Assembly: GCF_003182155.1 (NCBI RefSeq)
Contig: NZ_QGTG01000008.1
Span: forward strand, 310,001 to 374,000
Direction: 5' to 3'
DNA length: 64,000 nt
Origin: Chitinophaga sp. S165
GTDB lineage: Bacteria; Bacteroidota; Bacteroidia; Chitinophagales; Chitinophagaceae
In this document: positions 1 through 7,168 of the stretch, one piece after another
Numbering within the stretch: position 1 is the first letter of the stretch
How the letters are laid out: every line of letters starts with the position of its first letter
Program-made: the position numbers and the translations under genes
Notes under the pieces: generated by a model
What the model saw: the letters and a program-made list of their open reading frames with translations, nothing else
Told to the model about the DNA's origin: nothing
Databases searched by the model: none

Positions 1-1
1 A

Positions 2-1177
2 AAGAAAATATTAACGTTTAAAGTTGGTGACGTGAATGGTATAATAGATGAGGCCACCCATACCATTAATATTAACGTACCAACGTCTTACTCTCTTTCG
101 GCTGTTCCTGTAAGCATTACGATTTCCCCTAAGGCTACAGCTTCTTTGGGGTTAAATATGACACTTGACCTTACAAAAGCAGTGACTTGTACGATAACAG
201 CGGAAGATAAGTCTACTGTAACTTATACCGTTACCGGTAAAATTGGGTTGAATGATCAGAACAGCATTACTTCTTTTAAGCTCATGACAATAGACGATAA
301 AAATCCTCTTGCGGAAATGACTATTGATTCAGCTAACAACCGGATCTTTCTGGATATGTTCGTGGATGCCAGCTTTATTACTACAATGAAGACAGATATT
401 GAACTGCCTTATGGCGCAACTTCAGTACCTGGTCCAAAGGATACAGTTGACTTTACCAACCCGGTGCATTATATAGTAAAAGCAGAGAACGGAAGTATCC
501 GTGAGTATGATGTTATAGTGCGGAATACAAGGAATAACCTGGATAGCCTGTTCCTGCCGGTTCACGGACTGGAGTACGGTAAATATCTGGAGCCATATGC
601 ACTGTATCAAAGTGGAATGTTACAACGGTTTATCCCACAGGATTTTTACGGAAATCTCGCGGGTGGTGCATATGCTTTATTCTATGCACTTGAATCGGAT
701 GATCTCTTTTTACAGAAACCCTATAAAGCTGTAATATCGACAAATGCTACTGCTACTCCGTCTTTTGATATGCTGGCGGACTATGGCAAAGATGTAGTGT
801 ATAAAATCACTTCTCAAAGTGGAGCAGATAGGAATTATACTGTTCGGGTGATCAAGAATAAGGTCATCTTCAAAAACATGGCGTTTTATCAAGGGTATTA
901 TACTTTTTCAAGCTTTAATTCGATGTTCGGACTGGATTACAGAAGCGATGCGAGGATAACCCAGATATGGGCCGTGGATACCCTGACATCGGCAATTACC
1001 CCAATGAAAATAGAAAAGGGTCGCGACAGGGATGACTGGGGTATCTATCACGATTACTTCGGCTTAATTGATGGTACTCCTTTAGCTAAAGGAACTTACC
1101 GCCTGAAGGTAAAATTGGAAAATGGGGAAGAAGATGTGACGAGGATGATTTTTAAAGGAGAGCCACCAATAGAGTAA
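2..1177 (+). CDS. DUF5018-like surface protein, 5' end outside window
   Basis: The frame is open from the left edge and a GTG at 32 is only an internal Val codon, so this is the C-terminal ~390 residues of a longer protein. The visible part reads as repeated beta-sandwich modules of the DUF5018 kind. Each has a segment like 'ITSFKL', then 'IFLDMFVD', an extended stretch of proline-rich strands, and a closing 'YTVTG' or 'YDVIVRN' strand; two or three such modules can be seen. Such proteins are usually secreted lipoproteins of Bacteroidota, but the signal peptide here lies outside the window. A terminator-like hairpin follows the stop codon. The function is unknown; a role in cell-surface glycan binding or adhesion is only inference from the fold type. 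Confidence 0.6.
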   Translation, partial: KKILTFKVGDVNGIIDEATHTININVPTSYSLSAVPVSITISPKATASLGLNMTLDLTKAVTCTITAEDKSTVTYTVTGKIGLNDQNSITSFKLMTIDDKNPLAEMTIDSANNRIFLDMFVDASFITTMKTDIELPYGATSVPGPKDTVDFTNPVHYIVKAENGSIREYDVIVRNTRNNLDSLFLPVHGLEYGKYLEPYALYQSGMLQRFIPQDFYGNLAGGAYALFYALESDDLFLQKPYKAVISTNATATPSFDMLADYGKDVVYKITSQSGADRNYTVRVIKNKVIFKNMAFYQGYYTFSSFNSMFGLDYRSDARITQIWAVDTLTSAITPMKIEKGRDRDDWGIYHDYFGLIDGTPLAKGTYRLKVKLENGEEDVTRMIFKGEPPIE

Positions 1178-1206
1178 ATTTACCCCGTCCCTTTAATTAA
1201 TTTTTT

Positions 1207-1249
1207 AAAATGGGAGGCTCTCTGTAAGGGCTTCCCATTTTGCATTTTT
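1207..1249. terminator. Intrinsic terminator, probably bidirectional
   Basis: A 12-bp stem (1207-1218 with 1230-1241, core AAAATGGGA) with a G-T wobble is followed by GCATTTTT. T runs lie on both sides, so it can end the DUF5018-like gene and the convergent Crp/Fnr gene. Confidence 0.7.
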
Positions 1250-1292
1250 GAATTACGTTCGGATTGATAATAACTACTGACTATCCTCCGGT

Positions 1293-1892
1293 TCATTTAG
1301 ATTGATTATCCTTTAATCTTTTTCTGATCCTGCTGAGCGATGGATTGGTAATACCCAGGAAAGAAGAGATATGATAAGCCGGAATTCGCTCAACGATATT
1401 AGGATGTTCTTCCATTAACCTGAGGAACCGTTTCTCGTGAGACAGGAACAGGAACTCTTCTGTTCGCGATTGTGCATAAGAGAAAAATGTTTCTGCCAGC
1501 AGCCTGCCGAACCTTCCCCAGTTCAGATTCTTTTCATACAAGCTGTTGAGGTCTTTGTAGGAAATGAAAATGATCTCTGAATCTTCCATTGCTTCAATAA
1601 AATACCAGCAGGGATTTCGTGAGATGAAGCTTCTGAAGGAAACGACGAACTGGTTCTCTGAAAAAAAGAAAAGATTTTTTTCCTCTTCGGTTTTAGGATC
1701 GGAGTAATAAATACGGAATATCCCTTTAACGACCAGGCCGAGGTCGTTGCAGACCATACTTTGCATATTGAAGAAATCTCCTTTGGCTATCTTACGCGGC
1801 CTCCAGAAAGCTTGACTTTCGGCAATATCCTGATCTGTTAATGCCGCAAAGTTTCGCAAATACTGGGATAATATTTCATCTTTTTCACTCAT
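1293..1892 (-). CDS. Crp/Fnr-family transcriptional regulator
   Basis: About 199 residues starting MSEKDEIL. The N-terminal half is a cyclic-nucleotide-binding-like beta-roll, with 'FWRPRKIAKGDFF', 'LVVKGIFRIYY' and 'FVVSFRSF' as typical cues. A dimer helix follows near residues 125-150, then a short helix-turn-helix at the C-terminus ('IPAYHISSFLGITNPSLSRI'). No cysteine cluster for an Fe-S centre is seen. The open frame continues upstream to 1964, but a start there would add an atypical leader and leave no room for the promoter, so 1892 is preferred. A perfect 20-bp palindrome lies 80 bp upstream and recurs before two other operons. It has the 5-4-5 layout of Crp/Fnr sites, so autoregulation and control of genes 3130-4349 is likely (inference). 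The ligand is unknown. Confidence 0.85.
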   Translation of the reverse strand: MSEKDEILSQYLRNFAALTDQDIAESQAFWRPRKIAKGDFFNMQSMVCNDLGLVVKGIFRIYYSDPKTEEEKNLFFFSENQFVVSFRSFISRNPCWYFIEAMEDSEIIFISYKDLNSLYEKNLNWGRFGRLLAETFFSYAQSRTEEFLFLSHEKRFLRLMEEHPNIVERIPAYHISSFLGITNPSLSRIRKRLKDNQSK

Positions 1893-1945
1893 GACCGAAT
1901 ATTTTACGGGTCTATAATGCATGCCGTTACCACAGCCAAACCTAT

Positions 1946-1992
1946 CAAAGTTCGGCATTGTCAACCGGCAGCATTTTAACTTAAGTTAAAAT
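1946..1992 (-). promoter_or_regulatory. Promoter with Crp/Fnr-type palindrome, copy A
   Basis: 1973-1992 is a perfect 20-bp palindrome with core TTAAC-TTAA-GTTAA. On the minus strand GAACTTTG (1953-1946) follows at 29.5 bp from the palindrome centre. This would place the site near -41 of a start at about 1940, the class II activator position. It drives the Crp/Fnr gene. Confidence 0.75.
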
Positions 1993-2087
1993 CTGAAATA
2001 AATTTAAAGAAGATCTCCGTATGATCAAGCAGGCAAGTATAGCCGGCAACGAAATAAAGCCCCGGTTATCTGTTCACTGTCCGGTTA

Positions 2088-3086
2088 TTAAAATGGTAAA
2101 AGCGAAATGCGGAATTCGCCATATGGAGTAGATTTACCTGTTGTCCTGATAAATGCATCATTGTAATTGCTGCCTTTCGCTATAGTTCTGGCAGAGGCGA
2201 TCTTATTAACACCACCACTGACTCCCATGATAATATACTTGCCCAGGAGGTATTCAAAGCCCGGCCCGCTTTTAAACTCGATGGTGTTATAACTGAAGTG
2301 CCGGGGCAATGCGGGATCGCTGGATTTATAAAATGATGCATAAGTATTAAAGGTTGTGCCCAGGTTGATCCATGCTTTACGGGAAAGCGATTGTTTCAAC
2401 GAAGCGCCCTGTGGAAGGTCCAGTATCAGCTGTAGTCCGCTGTTATTCAATTTGCGGAAATAATTGACGACTGGCAATACCGGAAAAGGTACGGACGGAT
2501 CTATTTGTACCAGCGCCCCAAGCGAGAAATAAACGTCAGGCGTGCGCTTCAAAGGAAAGGCGATGCTGCCGTTAAAATTGAACCTGTTTACTGTTTCCAG
2601 ATTATCAGACATAGCGGTCAACACCACCGCATATATCACCGGGATGTGGAAAAGGGCATCTGTTCTTGAAAAGTTCAGGGACAGGCCGAGCGTGCTTTTG
2701 GAGATGTCTCCTTCGCTTACCTGTGGATGTTCCAGCTGGTTCTTCACTTCCCTGACATTAAAGAACTGTTCGTTATGATAGATGGTCGCGCTGATCACGT
2801 TGCCGCTCCAACTGCCGACCGGTATGTTAAAAAAGGAACTGATCCGGGCATTGCGGCTTTTTCCGCTGGAGAAGTCTTTAGCGTTCACCTTCGCATCAAA
2901 ATTGCCGGAACCGAACAAGTTTACCGTAACCGAAGCCTGACGAAGTGAGGGATAACGGAGCGCCTGTTCATGCTTCTCGCTCCTGAGAGTGTCCGCCGGG
3001 TGCTGGCTGGACATACTGAACATGTTTTGAGCATAGGTGCCGGCACTGCAAAAGAGCATGCCGGTCACCAGGAGGTTGATCTTCAT
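2088..3086 (-). CDS. Outer-membrane beta-barrel protein, DUF6268-like
   Basis: 332 residues with a signal peptide (MKINLLVTGMLFCSAGTYAQ, cleaved after the last Ala). The rest is rich in alternating amphipathic strands ('ISSFFNIPVGSWSG', 'LGLSLNFSRTD', 'VYFSLGALVQ', 'FEYLLGKYIIMGVSGG') and ends in Phe ('RISLLPF'), as expected of a barrel inserted by BamA. The layout resembles DUF6268 proteins; that family name is from memory of the pattern, not from a search. It starts 43 bp after the stop of the DUF308-like gene, with no palindrome in the gap, so it is probably the second gene of that operon and under the same regulator. Function unknown; a channel or stress-related envelope role is possible. 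Confidence 0.65.
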   Translation of the reverse strand: MKINLLVTGMLFCSAGTYAQNMFSMSSQHPADTLRSEKHEQALRYPSLRQASVTVNLFGSGNFDAKVNAKDFSSGKSRNARISSFFNIPVGSWSGNVISATIYHNEQFFNVREVKNQLEHPQVSEGDISKSTLGLSLNFSRTDALFHIPVIYAVVLTAMSDNLETVNRFNFNGSIAFPLKRTPDVYFSLGALVQIDPSVPFPVLPVVNYFRKLNNSGLQLILDLPQGASLKQSLSRKAWINLGTTFNTYASFYKSSDPALPRHFSYNTIEFKSGPGFEYLLGKYIIMGVSGGVNKIASARTIAKGSNYNDAFIRTTGKSTPYGEFRISLLPF

Positions 3087-3129
3087 AAGTTTTTTGAAAT
3101 GTTGAGCAATAGACCATTTCCGGCTGGTG

Positions 3130-3726
3130 TCAGCTTGCGGAGGTAGCCTGACCGGCTTTGATGGTTTTAGACAATGCGAAGGCGGTTAGCAGGAAATAAA
3201 ATGCACCGAAGGCTGCATAACCTGCCAATGTTGTGATACCTTGATTCGGCGCGTGTGCCATTGCTATAAAGGATACTCCTGCCAGCATTGACTGGCCGCC
3301 ACTAATGATCATCGGCCACTGACCACCTAATTGTTTACGTCTGCGCAAACCTAAAAGCAGTTGAATAAGGCCGGTTAATATAGCCCAGGCACCAAATACG
3401 ATCAGCGCTTGCGGAATACCTTTTTGCAAGGCCAGTATCACACCGATCGTAGTGGCAATGCTGATCACTGCATTGACATACTGTGGTGTCTTATTAGCAG
3501 AGGATGCGTTCGCCTGGATATCAAAGTATGTGGCAATTGCATCCCACGCCGGATAGATAATAAATAAAACTGTAGCTATTGTGATATTGGTTTTAGCCAA
3601 TGCTAATACCAGTATGATCCAAACGATGGAAAAACCCGCGCGGAAAAAATATAGTCTCCGTAATGCACTGGCAGTTTCAACAGCCTGGCTGGAAACGTTT
3701 AAATTGGATTGAGTTGCTGATGTCAT
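3130..3726 (-). CDS. DUF308-like integral membrane protein
   Basis: 198 residues with about six hydrophobic segments: 'FSIVWIILVLALA', 'IATVLFIIYPAWDAIATYF', 'VISIATTIGVILAL', 'ALIVFGAWAILTGLIQLLLG', 'GGQSMLAGVSFIAMA', 'AAFGAFYFLLTAFAL'. The first 20 residues are polar and probably cytoplasmic, followed by RR before the first helix. The two-fold pattern with 'GAWAILTGLIQLL' is typical of DUF308/HdeD-type proteins, a family linked with acid stress in enterobacteria. The chemical role is not known. It is the first gene after palindrome copy B, is followed by the outer-membrane protein gene, and has the MsrB gene upstream. The context suggests an envelope stress response. Confidence 0.7.
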   Translation of the reverse strand: MTSATQSNLNVSSQAVETASALRRLYFFRAGFSIVWIILVLALAKTNITIATVLFIIYPAWDAIATYFDIQANASSANKTPQYVNAVISIATTIGVILALQKGIPQALIVFGAWAILTGLIQLLLGLRRRKQLGGQWPMIISGGQSMLAGVSFIAMAHAPNQGITTLAGYAAFGAFYFLLTAFALSKTIKAGQATSAS

Positions 3727-3754
3727 TGTATAATGTTTTTATTAATTGCTGTAT

Positions 3755-3808
3755 CAAAATTCCCTCTTATTCTACTACCGGTTTTTCACTTAAGTTAAAA
3801 ACCAGTAG
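3755..3808 (-). promoter_or_regulatory. Promoter with Crp/Fnr-type palindrome, copy B
   Basis: 3780-3803 is a 24-bp palindrome with one mismatched pair (TTCAC-TTAA-GTTAA core). Outer CTACT (3772-3776) and AGTAG (3804-3808) extend it with a bulge. GAATTTTG (3762-3755, minus) lies 29.5 bp from the centre, as in copies A and C. It drives the DUF308-like gene. Confidence 0.75.
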
Positions 3809-3830
3809 AAAAGGTGAAGGATTGAGCCAG

Positions 3831-4349
3831 TTATTTTTTTGTATCTGGCTCGAAGTCAAGAGATATGGAGTTCATGCAAAAACGTTGATAAGTAGGAGGA
3901 GGGCCGTCGTCAAAAATATGGCCCAAATGAGAATCACAGCGGCCGCATAATACTTCGGTCCTGTGCATATCGTAAGAATCATCGGTTTGATAACGGACAG
4001 CAGTTGCCCGGCTTGGCTGGTAGAAGCTGGGCCAACCGCAACTGCTTGCAAACTTGGCATCCGATCGGAATAACTGATTGCCGCAAACAGCGCAATAGTA
4101 AGTGCCCCTGGTCGTACTTTTCCAATATTTACCTGTGAATGGCCGCTCTGTATCTTTTTCACGTGCCACCGCATACAGGTCAGGAGATAGTACCTCCTTC
4201 CATTTTGCATTGCTCACGTTTAATTTAACCGTATCCGTGTTTGAATACCATGGATTACGCTCGTGACCACGGGCAGATTTTTCATGCTGCGCGAAGCAGC
4301 CGATGGTAGTCAACATGAGCAGACTGCAATAAACCAGGATCTTTTTCAT
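3831..4349 (-). CDS. msrB: Peptide-methionine (R)-S-oxide reductase, secreted
   Basis: 172 residues from MKKILVYC. The enzyme reduces methionine-R-sulfoxide in damaged proteins. It has the two CxxC zinc pairs (CAVC and CGRC), the conserved 'CGWPSFY' segment, and the catalytic Cys (C158) in 'RFCMNS'. The signal peptide ends 'CFAQ', so the enzyme should act in the periplasm or on exported proteins. A Cys within the signal ('TIGC') is not a good lipobox. The open frame extends upstream to 4385, but the extension is polar and would bury the signal peptide, so 4349 is preferred. Palindrome copy C stands 60-80 bp upstream, placing the gene in the same regulon as the Crp/Fnr regulator. This is the only member with a clear enzymatic role, and it points to oxidative stress. 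Confidence 0.93.
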   Translation of the reverse strand: MKKILVYCSLLMLTTIGCFAQHEKSARGHERNPWYSNTDTVKLNVSNAKWKEVLSPDLYAVAREKDTERPFTGKYWKSTTRGTYYCAVCGNQLFRSDAKFASSCGWPSFYQPSRATAVRYQTDDSYDMHRTEVLCGRCDSHLGHIFDDGPPPTYQRFCMNSISLDFEPDTKK

Positions 4350-4382
4350 GACGATTTTAAATTGACGTTTTGATCTATTGCT

Positions 4383-4430
4383 CAAAGGTCTGTAGAATCG
4401 TCGACCTGGATTTTAACTTAAGTTAAAGTC
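4383..4430 (-). promoter_or_regulatory. Promoter with Crp/Fnr-type palindrome, copy C
   Basis: 4412-4427 is a perfect 16-bp palindrome (TTTAACTTAAGTTAAA), extending to 4409-4430 with one mismatch. GACCTTTG (4390-4383, minus) lies 29.5 bp from the centre, identical to the other two copies. It drives msrB. Confidence 0.75.
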
Positions 4431-4460
4431 AGTGGTATTTGTTGTAAGGGGGCCTGTTTA

Positions 4461-5372
4461 CTAATTGGACTGGTTTACTGCATCCAGGTCAGCTTTGAAT
4501 GTTAGCCAGTCATGTTGCAGGGAATTACTTTTGCAGAAATCACTTAGTTGTTTCAGCCTTCGTTTATTGTTATATGCGATATTCCAGAAGAGTTTTTTCT
4601 GGCATTCGGAACAGAGGCGGAGGGGACTTCGGTCAGTTTCACTCAGACCATTGGAACCGTTCATTACACAGCTGGCATATACGCAGTGATGTAAGGAAAA
4701 CATATGCCCTATCTCATGCGAGGAAATGTTAGCCAGTCTCGTGAGGCAGGTTTTGTAATTGGCGGTATCCAGGTAGCCGTCCTGTAAACGGTAAATAGAG
4801 GAAACACCTACCCGCTTTGTATATGATGCTAATCCGAATACATAGTTCCAGCTATCTTTTGGATAAAGATCTTTTGCACTGATAGCCATGAATGCAATAC
4901 CTCCCTGAGGACATTTATCTTTTAGCAGGCTATCCAGCAGGTAAGGAGCTCGTAGTTGCGTATGTCCATCATGCTCTCTTGATGCAACCGCTGTGACAAC
5001 ACTATCACTAATAGCAGGTAGTAACACAGTTTTCATCTGAAAGAAGATTTCCACGTATTCCCTTACCTGTTTCAATGCAGTTTGCTGAAGCGAGGTAAAA
5101 TCACCTACAGGCATGAGGTAAATAGTGGAATGGTCGGCTCCTGGTCTTACAGGCCTGGCCTTTATATAAGCTTTCAGGTCTTGTCTTTTCTCGTTGTGTG
5201 AATAGCGCCAATCGCCTGCTTCTGGAGCCGTTAGCGCAATATCATTGTCTTCGATAGCATTGAAGTAGGAAGAGTCGTGAGCAATTTCCGGATCTTCGTT
5301 GGCACAGGAAGCAGTGAGAATAAGAGATAATACAGCTACTGTTAAGGCGAAAGATCTATATGGTATTGTCAT
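4461..5372 (-). CDS. Archaemetzincin-like secreted zinc metalloprotease lipoprotein
   Basis: 303 residues. The signal ends in a lipobox (LTASC), so it is a lipoprotein. The active site HEIGH is at 219-223, with H229, C230, C235, M237 and a later CSEC pair. This fits the archaemetzincin signature HExxHxxGx3Cx4CxM...CxxC, except that the usual Gly is Ser226 and the spacer to the last CxxC is 16 rather than 17. The segment 'STIYLMPVGDF' near residue 82 also fits the start of this fold. The expected role is aminopeptidase-type cleavage of short peptides, but bacterial members are little studied. It is a single gene convergent with nothing and downstream of an intergenic region, with no operon partner. 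The family call is confident; the substrate is unknown. Confidence 0.8.
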   Translation of the reverse strand: MTIPYRSFALTVAVLSLILTASCANEDPEIAHDSSYFNAIEDNDIALTAPEAGDWRYSHNEKRQDLKAYIKARPVRPGADHSTIYLMPVGDFTSLQQTALKQVREYVEIFFQMKTVLLPAISDSVVTAVASREHDGHTQLRAPYLLDSLLKDKCPQGGIAFMAISAKDLYPKDSWNYVFGLASYTKRVGVSSIYRLQDGYLDTANYKTCLTRLANISSHEIGHMFSLHHCVYASCVMNGSNGLSETDRSPLRLCSECQKKLFWNIAYNNKRRLKQLSDFCKSNSLQHDWLTFKADLDAVNQSN

Positions 5373-5765
5373 AGTATAGAGAATAAGAAAGTCAAATTAT
5401 AACAGCACAGGACTATCAGCAGTTTATGTACAGGTGGATAGCGGCCGTTGAAGTATAAGATGCAAAATTTCCACTTTTCCATAATCCGGGAATAGCTTAT
5501 CACGATTTATCTCAAAACGAAGTTTGTCAAGCTATAGAAGTTTGAACGGAAACGCTATTGTTTTAAGAATAAGTTAATAGGGTATCAAAATAGGATCAAG
5601 TTGAAAACCTGGAGGCATTCGTGAGATCAGGTCACGGCTACGCCTATCCACTTTTAACGCGGAACAACACATATCAAAATAATCCATGCAGGCTGGTAAA
5701 TTAAAGCATATTTGAGAATGTTCCTTAACCAGAAAGAAGCCATTCATAAACCGTGAAGCCGTTTT
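5373..5765. other. Intergenic region, no gene seen
   Basis: 393 bp between two minus-strand genes. It must hold the promoter of the archaemetzincin gene near 5373-5460 and the end of the upstream transcript. I see no convincing small ORF, RNA or strong hairpin. Confidence 0.5.
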
Positions 5766-6305
5766 TTATGTAAGCAGCAATTCCTTTACAGTTCGATTCC
5801 CCGGCAAACTTTTTACTATCACAATGACTTTACCGCCTGCAGGTCGCACGGTGATCTTATAATGCCAATCAATCCCATTCCAGCCTGAAGATGCACGCCC
5901 ACTCTCGGTAATAACACCGTCAGCGTCTATTACCCTTACCTCCACTTCTGCTACCCTAAACTCATTTTGGGTAGTCACTACAACTTCATCGCCTTCCAAT
6001 CTGATATTTTGGACTTCAGGGCTGCGGTAAGCATCCTTCACTGCTATATTATAAGCATTTTGTCCCGGCCCTGCCAGCGACTGATAATAAGCCTTTATCT
6101 GAGGATCTTCCAGCATTATCTGCGCACGCATCGAAGCAATGGTCATCTTATGCCTTGCCTCCAGCTGCTTTTGCGTAGGCTTTTTCTTTGAAGGGCCGCG
6201 TTTCTTCGCCATAATGATCTGCCCGTTTCTTTCGTAGATCGTGATTTGTTTGCCGAGGGTGCCCCGCACCAGTTGCATGAGGATATTGTCTTTAACAATG
6301 GCCAT
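5766..6305 (-). CDS. Conserved-type hypothetical protein with basic N-terminal motif
   Basis: 179 residues, no signal peptide. The N-terminal part ('VRGTLGKQITIYERNGQIIM', then a lysine-rich 'KKRGPSKKKPTQKQLEARH') resembles the start of small Bacteroidota proteins of the DUF6266 type, often next to phage or mobile genes. The C-terminal half is predicted beta strand, with 'EVVVTTQNEFRVAEVEVRVID' and 'KVIVIVKS', and may be an Ig-like fold. No catalytic motif is seen. It begins 59 bp from a large inverted array of 11-bp repeats that could be its operator. The function is unknown; the family resemblance is tentative. Confidence 0.6.
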   Translation of the reverse strand: MAIVKDNILMQLVRGTLGKQITIYERNGQIIMAKKRGPSKKKPTQKQLEARHKMTIASMRAQIMLEDPQIKAYYQSLAGPGQNAYNIAVKDAYRSPEVQNIRLEGDEVVVTTQNEFRVAEVEVRVIDADGVITESGRASSGWNGIDWHYKITVRPAGGKVIVIVKSLPGNRTVKELLLT

Positions 6306-6363
6306 AAAAAGGTCGTTTTGAGGTTATAAATACAAGTTTTCTGTATCGTTTCTCTAAGGTACG

Positions 6364-6474
6364 TATAAGCTCATTAAAATATCACTAAAAGATCACCTAA
6401 AGGTCACTTCAATATCGATTTGATATATAGATGACCTTTAAATATCCTTTTAGTGATATTTTAGTAAGCTTATA
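6364..6474. repeat. Inverted array of phased 11-bp repeats
   Basis: Two 53-bp arms (6364-6416 and 6422-6474, loop 6417-6421) are inverted copies with about a dozen differences. Each arm holds four tandem 11-bp units: left 6370-6380, 6381-6391 (ATCACTAAAAG), 6392-6402 (ATCACCTAAAG), 6403-6413; right, on the minus strand, 6468-6458, 6457-6447, 6446-6436, 6435-6425. One unit per helical turn suggests cooperative protein binding. It lies upstream of the 6305 gene. Confidence 0.75.
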
Positions 6475-6553
6475 TTAAGCCGATAGATAGCCTATTCGAA
6501 CACTTTAGAAGGCTAACTATAGTGAGAAGTCTATTATGAATCCCCCAAAAATG

Positions 6554-6595
6554 AAAAGGGACAAATCATACTTGTGATGATTTGTCCCTTTTTAG
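6554..6595. terminator. Strong intrinsic terminator, bidirectional
   Basis: A perfect 16-bp stem (6554-6569 with 6577-6592, AAAAGGGACAAATCAT) has a 7-nt loop and T runs on both strands. No gene ends close to it on the plus strand, which hints that a neighbouring gene was lost. Confidence 0.8.
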
Positions 6596-6596
6596 C

Positions 6597-6622
6597 TGGC
6601 TACGGGGGAGAGGATTCTAACC
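6597..6622 (-). other. tRNA-like fragment, possible remnant
   Basis: On the minus strand the stretch reads GGTTAGAATCC followed by CTCCCCCGTAGCCA, resembling a piece of a tRNA. No full cloverleaf can be folded around it. It may be an integration remnant or chance. Confidence 0.2.
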
Positions 6623-6824
6623 AGTTCGCAGATAATTTCTCTGCAATTCTGGACTTCATTATCAAAATAAATTGAAAAGCAGTTTAAGGCTCAACATCTG
6701 AACAGGAAACTGGCTATATAAGCACCGACATGTGATCTGGTAGCTCCAGATATTGAATTGATAATAATATGATTAACGTTTTAATTCTATATGATACTTG
6801 TCATGTAAAAAAAAACAACTTATC

Positions 6825-6850
6825 TATACATGAGTGACTGTTCATGTATA
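6825..6850 (+). promoter_or_regulatory. Palindromic operator before the Fic fragment
   Basis: TATACATGA (6825-6833) is repeated inverted as TCATGTATA (6842-6850), 9-bp perfect arms with an 8-bp spacer. It ends 10 bp before the ATG at 6861, a typical place for an autorepressor of a toxin-like gene. Confidence 0.5.
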
Positions 6851-6860
6851 ATTTCTATGT

Positions 6861-7151
6861 ATGAAAACTGATAAGCCATATAATGATTTTATTGTACTAC
6901 CTCCACAGAGAGAAAAAGTAGAAACCTTACCTATATTACGGCAATTAGTTATTTCTTCTGTGGCATTAGCTGAGTTGAAAGGACTAGCTAATGTTTTACC
7001 TGATCCGAATATTCTGCTTAATGCAGTAATATTAAGAGACGCAAGTGCCAGCTCAGAAATCGAGAATGTTATTACGACACAGGATAAACTTTTAATTAAA
7101 ATATTTAATTATTGCATCATCAGTTGGGAAAGATGGCAGATTCTTCGATAA
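6861..7151 (+). pseudogene. Fic/DOC-family protein, N-terminal fragment
   Basis: 96 residues. Residues 1-75 match the N-terminal domain that precedes Fic cores ('YNDFIVLPP', then 'LPILRQLVISSVALAELKGLANVLPDP' and 'ASASSEIENVITTQDKL', including the alpha-helix with SSEIE). Full proteins are about 330-380 residues and carry the HPFxxGNGR active site, which is missing here. After residue 75 the sequence turns into unrelated codons and stops, and no Fic core is found in the next 500 bp in any frame I checked. So the AMP-transferase activity is lost. The ATG has a palindromic operator just upstream. The break lies close to the convergent zeta-toxin gene, suggesting a deletion during insertion of that module. 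Confidence 0.75.
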
Positions 7152-7168
7152 AAACATCTGCTCAATAT

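Larger units (their letters stand above)
6475..6860. other. Intergenic region at the edge of the AT-rich patch
   Basis: The stretch holds a strong hairpin terminator (6554-6592), a short tRNA-like fragment (6597-6622) and a palindrome before the Fic fragment (6825-6850). The remainder is AT-rich and shows no ORF. Confidence 0.5.

Noticed and set aside
1893..1964. Longer N-terminus for the Crp/Fnr gene
   Set aside because: It would cover the predicted -7 element and adds a leader unlike the family.
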